Assembly (NCBI GenBank): GCA_031400775.1
Contig: JANNQN010000116.1
Span: 1-6,670 of the forward strand
Direction: 5' to 3'
Source of the DNA: PALSA-1355 sp031400775
GTDB taxonomy: Bacteria; Planctomycetota; Planctomycetia; Pirellulales; PALSA-1355
Length of the DNA: 6,670 nt
Each line of letters opens with the position of its first letter. The first letter of the stretch is position 1. Positions 5,304 through 6,670 of this stretch are shown here, piece after piece. Under the pieces are notes generated by a model, which saw nothing but the letters and a program-made list of their open reading frames with translations, searched no databases and was not told where the DNA came from. Position numbers and translations under genes: made by a program.

Positions 5304-6670
5304 ATGCGTCGCATCCAAATCTACGACACGACCCTGCGAGACGGCAGTCAGGGCGAGGGAGTCAATTTCTCGCTCCAGGACAAGCTGCTGATCACCGAAC
5401 GTCTCGACAGCTTGGGCTTCGACTATATCGAGGGCGGCTTCCCCGCTTCGAACGAAAAGGACGCCCAATACTTTCAGCGCGTGGCGGGCCTGAATCTGCG
5501 GAATATCAAGGTGTGCGCCTTCGGCATGACGCGCCGCCGCGGCATTCGCGCCGAAGAAGATCCAGGCATCCGGGCCTTGCTCGAAGCGAACACCAAGGTG
5601 ATCACGCTGGTCGGAAAAACCTCGGCGTTTCACGTCACCGAGGTGTTGCGGGCCACGCTGGACGAAAACCTGGCCATGATCGCCGACAGCGTCCGACATC
5701 TTTGCGAATCGGGCCGCGAAGTCATCTACGACGCCGAGCATTTTTTCGACGGCTGGAAGCTCAACCCTGAGTATGCCCTGTCGACAGTCCGCGCCGCGGC
5801 CGAAGCCGGCGCAAGCCTGATCGTGATGTGCGACACCAACGGCGGAACGATGCCCGAGGAGATCGCCGAATTGACGCGCGAATGTCTGTCGAAGTTGAGC
5901 GTGCCGGTCGGCATTCACACCCACAACGACTGCGAGTTGGCCGTGGCCAACAGCCTCGCGTCGATCGACGCCGGCGCCGTGCAGGTGCAGGGCACGATCA
6001 ACGGACTGGGCGAGCGCTGCGGCAATGCCGACCTGATCTCGGTGATCGCGAACCTGGCTGTCAAGAAACAGGGCTACTCGGCGCTGGACGAAGGCGCGAT
6101 CGCGCACCTGACCGAGCTGTCGCGGTTCGTCTATGAAACGGCCAACCTGCGAATGCCACCCAACCAGCCCTTCGTCGGCCAAAGCGCCTTTGCCCACAAG
6201 GGCGGAATGCACGTACACGCCGTCGCCCGCGCCTCGGCCAGCTACGAGCACATCGCCCCCGAACAGGTCGGCAACGAGCGCCGCATTCTCGTCAGCGAAC
6301 TGTCGGGCCGGTCGAACATCAAGGCCGCGGTCGGCGGGCAGGATATCGGCAACGACCCCAAGCAGATGGACAAGATCCTGGCGCGGGTCGTCGAATTGGA
6401 AAATCAGGGCTACCAGTTCGAGGCGGCCCAGGGCTCGTTCGACCTGCTGGTGCGAAAGTGCGTGGGCACCTATCGACCGCACTTCGAGCGGATGAACTTT
6501 CGGGTCAACGTCGAGGCGGATTCGGCCGGCAACGTCATTACCGAAGCCACGGTCAAGCTGCGCGTCGACGGCCATGTGCGCCATGAGGTGGCCGAGGGCG
6601 ACGGCCCGGTCAACGCGCTGGACGCGGCACTGCGCAAGGCCCTCAACGACGACTTTCCGAACCTTTCGCA
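5304..6670 (+). CDS. cimA: Citramalate synthase, C-terminus beyond the window
   Basis: Condenses pyruvate and acetyl-CoA to (R)-citramalate, the first step of threonine-independent isoleucine synthesis (EC 2.3.3.21). The window holds 455 codons; full proteins are about 530. The DRE-TIM barrel is complete. It opens YDTTLRDGSQGEGVNFS, with catalytic Arg12 and metal ligand Asp13. HTHND supplies metal-binding His205 and His207. GLGERCGNADL (residues 234-244) contains the metal-site Asn241, and AHKGGMHVHAV (298-307) is the conserved active-site loop of the linker region. CimA is favoured over 2-isopropylmalate or homocitrate synthase by the GYQFEAAQGSFDLL stretch (369-382) and overall wording, typical of the CimA/TIGR00977 group. 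The regulatory domain begins near residue 385 and is cut at FPNLS. The ATG at 5304 has no clear Shine-Dalgarno sequence; the motif position fixes the N-terminus. Regulation is probably by the attenuator just upstream, plus feedback through the missing C-terminal domain. The Ile-rich leader independently supports the isoleucine assignment. Confidence 0.93.
   Translation, partial: MRRIQIYDTTLRDGSQGEGVNFSLQDKLLITERLDSLGFDYIEGGFPASNEKDAQYFQRVAGLNLRNIKVCAFGMTRRRGIRAEEDPGIRALLEANTKVITLVGKTSAFHVTEVLRATLDENLAMIADSVRHLCESGREVIYDAEHFFDGWKLNPEYALSTVRAAAEAGASLIVMCDTNGGTMPEEIAELTRECLSKLSVPVGIHTHNDCELAVANSLASIDAGAVQVQGTINGLGERCGNADLISVIANLAVKKQGYSALDEGAIAHLTELSRFVYETANLRMPPNQPFVGQSAFAHKGGMHVHAVARASASYEHIAPEQVGNERRILVSELSGRSNIKAAVGGQDIGNDPKQMDKILARVVELENQGYQFEAAQGSFDLLVRKCVGTYRPHFERMNFRVNVEADSAGNVITEATVKLRVDGHVRHEVAEGDGPVNALDAALRKALNDDFPNLS

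Noticed and set aside
5265..6584. 439-codon open frame on the minus strand
   Set aside because: It is the antisense shadow of cimA, whose plus-strand translation has every active-site motif. The antisense product is a typical His/Asp/Gln/Val-rich GC-skew artefact.
1..6670. CRISPR arrays, tRNA or rRNA genes, insertion sequences, phage genes
   Set aside because: No regularly spaced repeats, no tRNA-like cloverleaf, no transposase or integrase motif and no terminal inverted repeats were seen on either strand.

Overview
The window looks like chromosomal DNA of a high-GC planctomycete, probably of the Pirellulales type. Three things point there: a short secreted protein with the planctomycete N-terminal motif LESRELLS, an exported HEAT-like-repeat protein of a style common in that phylum, and loosely spaced genes on both strands with weak or absent Shine-Dalgarno sequences. 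The phylum call is an inference from protein style, not from a marker gene.

Layout. The left third (1-3004) is read from the minus strand. In transcription order it holds an exported HEAT-like-repeat protein (3004-1685), a possible 33-residue coupled ORF (1685-1584), and a tiny Arg-rich single-TM reading frame that looks broken by one base (1431-1323). Two hairpin terminators follow (1290-1256 and 1130-1088), then a LEPR-motif extracellular protein (800-132), and at the left edge the first seven codons of another gene with a good ribosome binding site. A divergent gap of about 200 bases separates this block from the plus-strand half.

The plus-strand half holds a PfkB/ribokinase-family sugar kinase (3206-4177), a 352-base gap with one hairpin and no gene, a small two-TM protein with a HAMP-like cytoplasmic segment (4530-5015), and citramalate synthase cimA (5304 to the right edge, C-terminus cut off).

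The most interesting element is the 288-base gap in front of cimA. It contains a sigma70-like promoter (TTGACA, 17 bp, TATGCT). After it comes a 28-codon reading frame containing the run VAVGVIII, with three consecutive ATT isoleucine codons. Next is an intrinsic terminator (7 + 4 bp stem, TTATTTTTTT tail), and then cimA. The transcript can also form a long 1:2 hairpin within the leader, and an antiterminator whose arms flank a UUCG-loop hairpin. All parts needed for ribosome-mediated attenuation, as in the E. coli ilv leader, are present and correctly spaced. CimA makes citramalate from pyruvate and acetyl-CoA, the threonine-independent entry to isoleucine, so isoleucine sensing by the leader fits the gene it precedes. 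I know of no described leader-peptide attenuator of cimA in planctomycetes, but I could not search for one.
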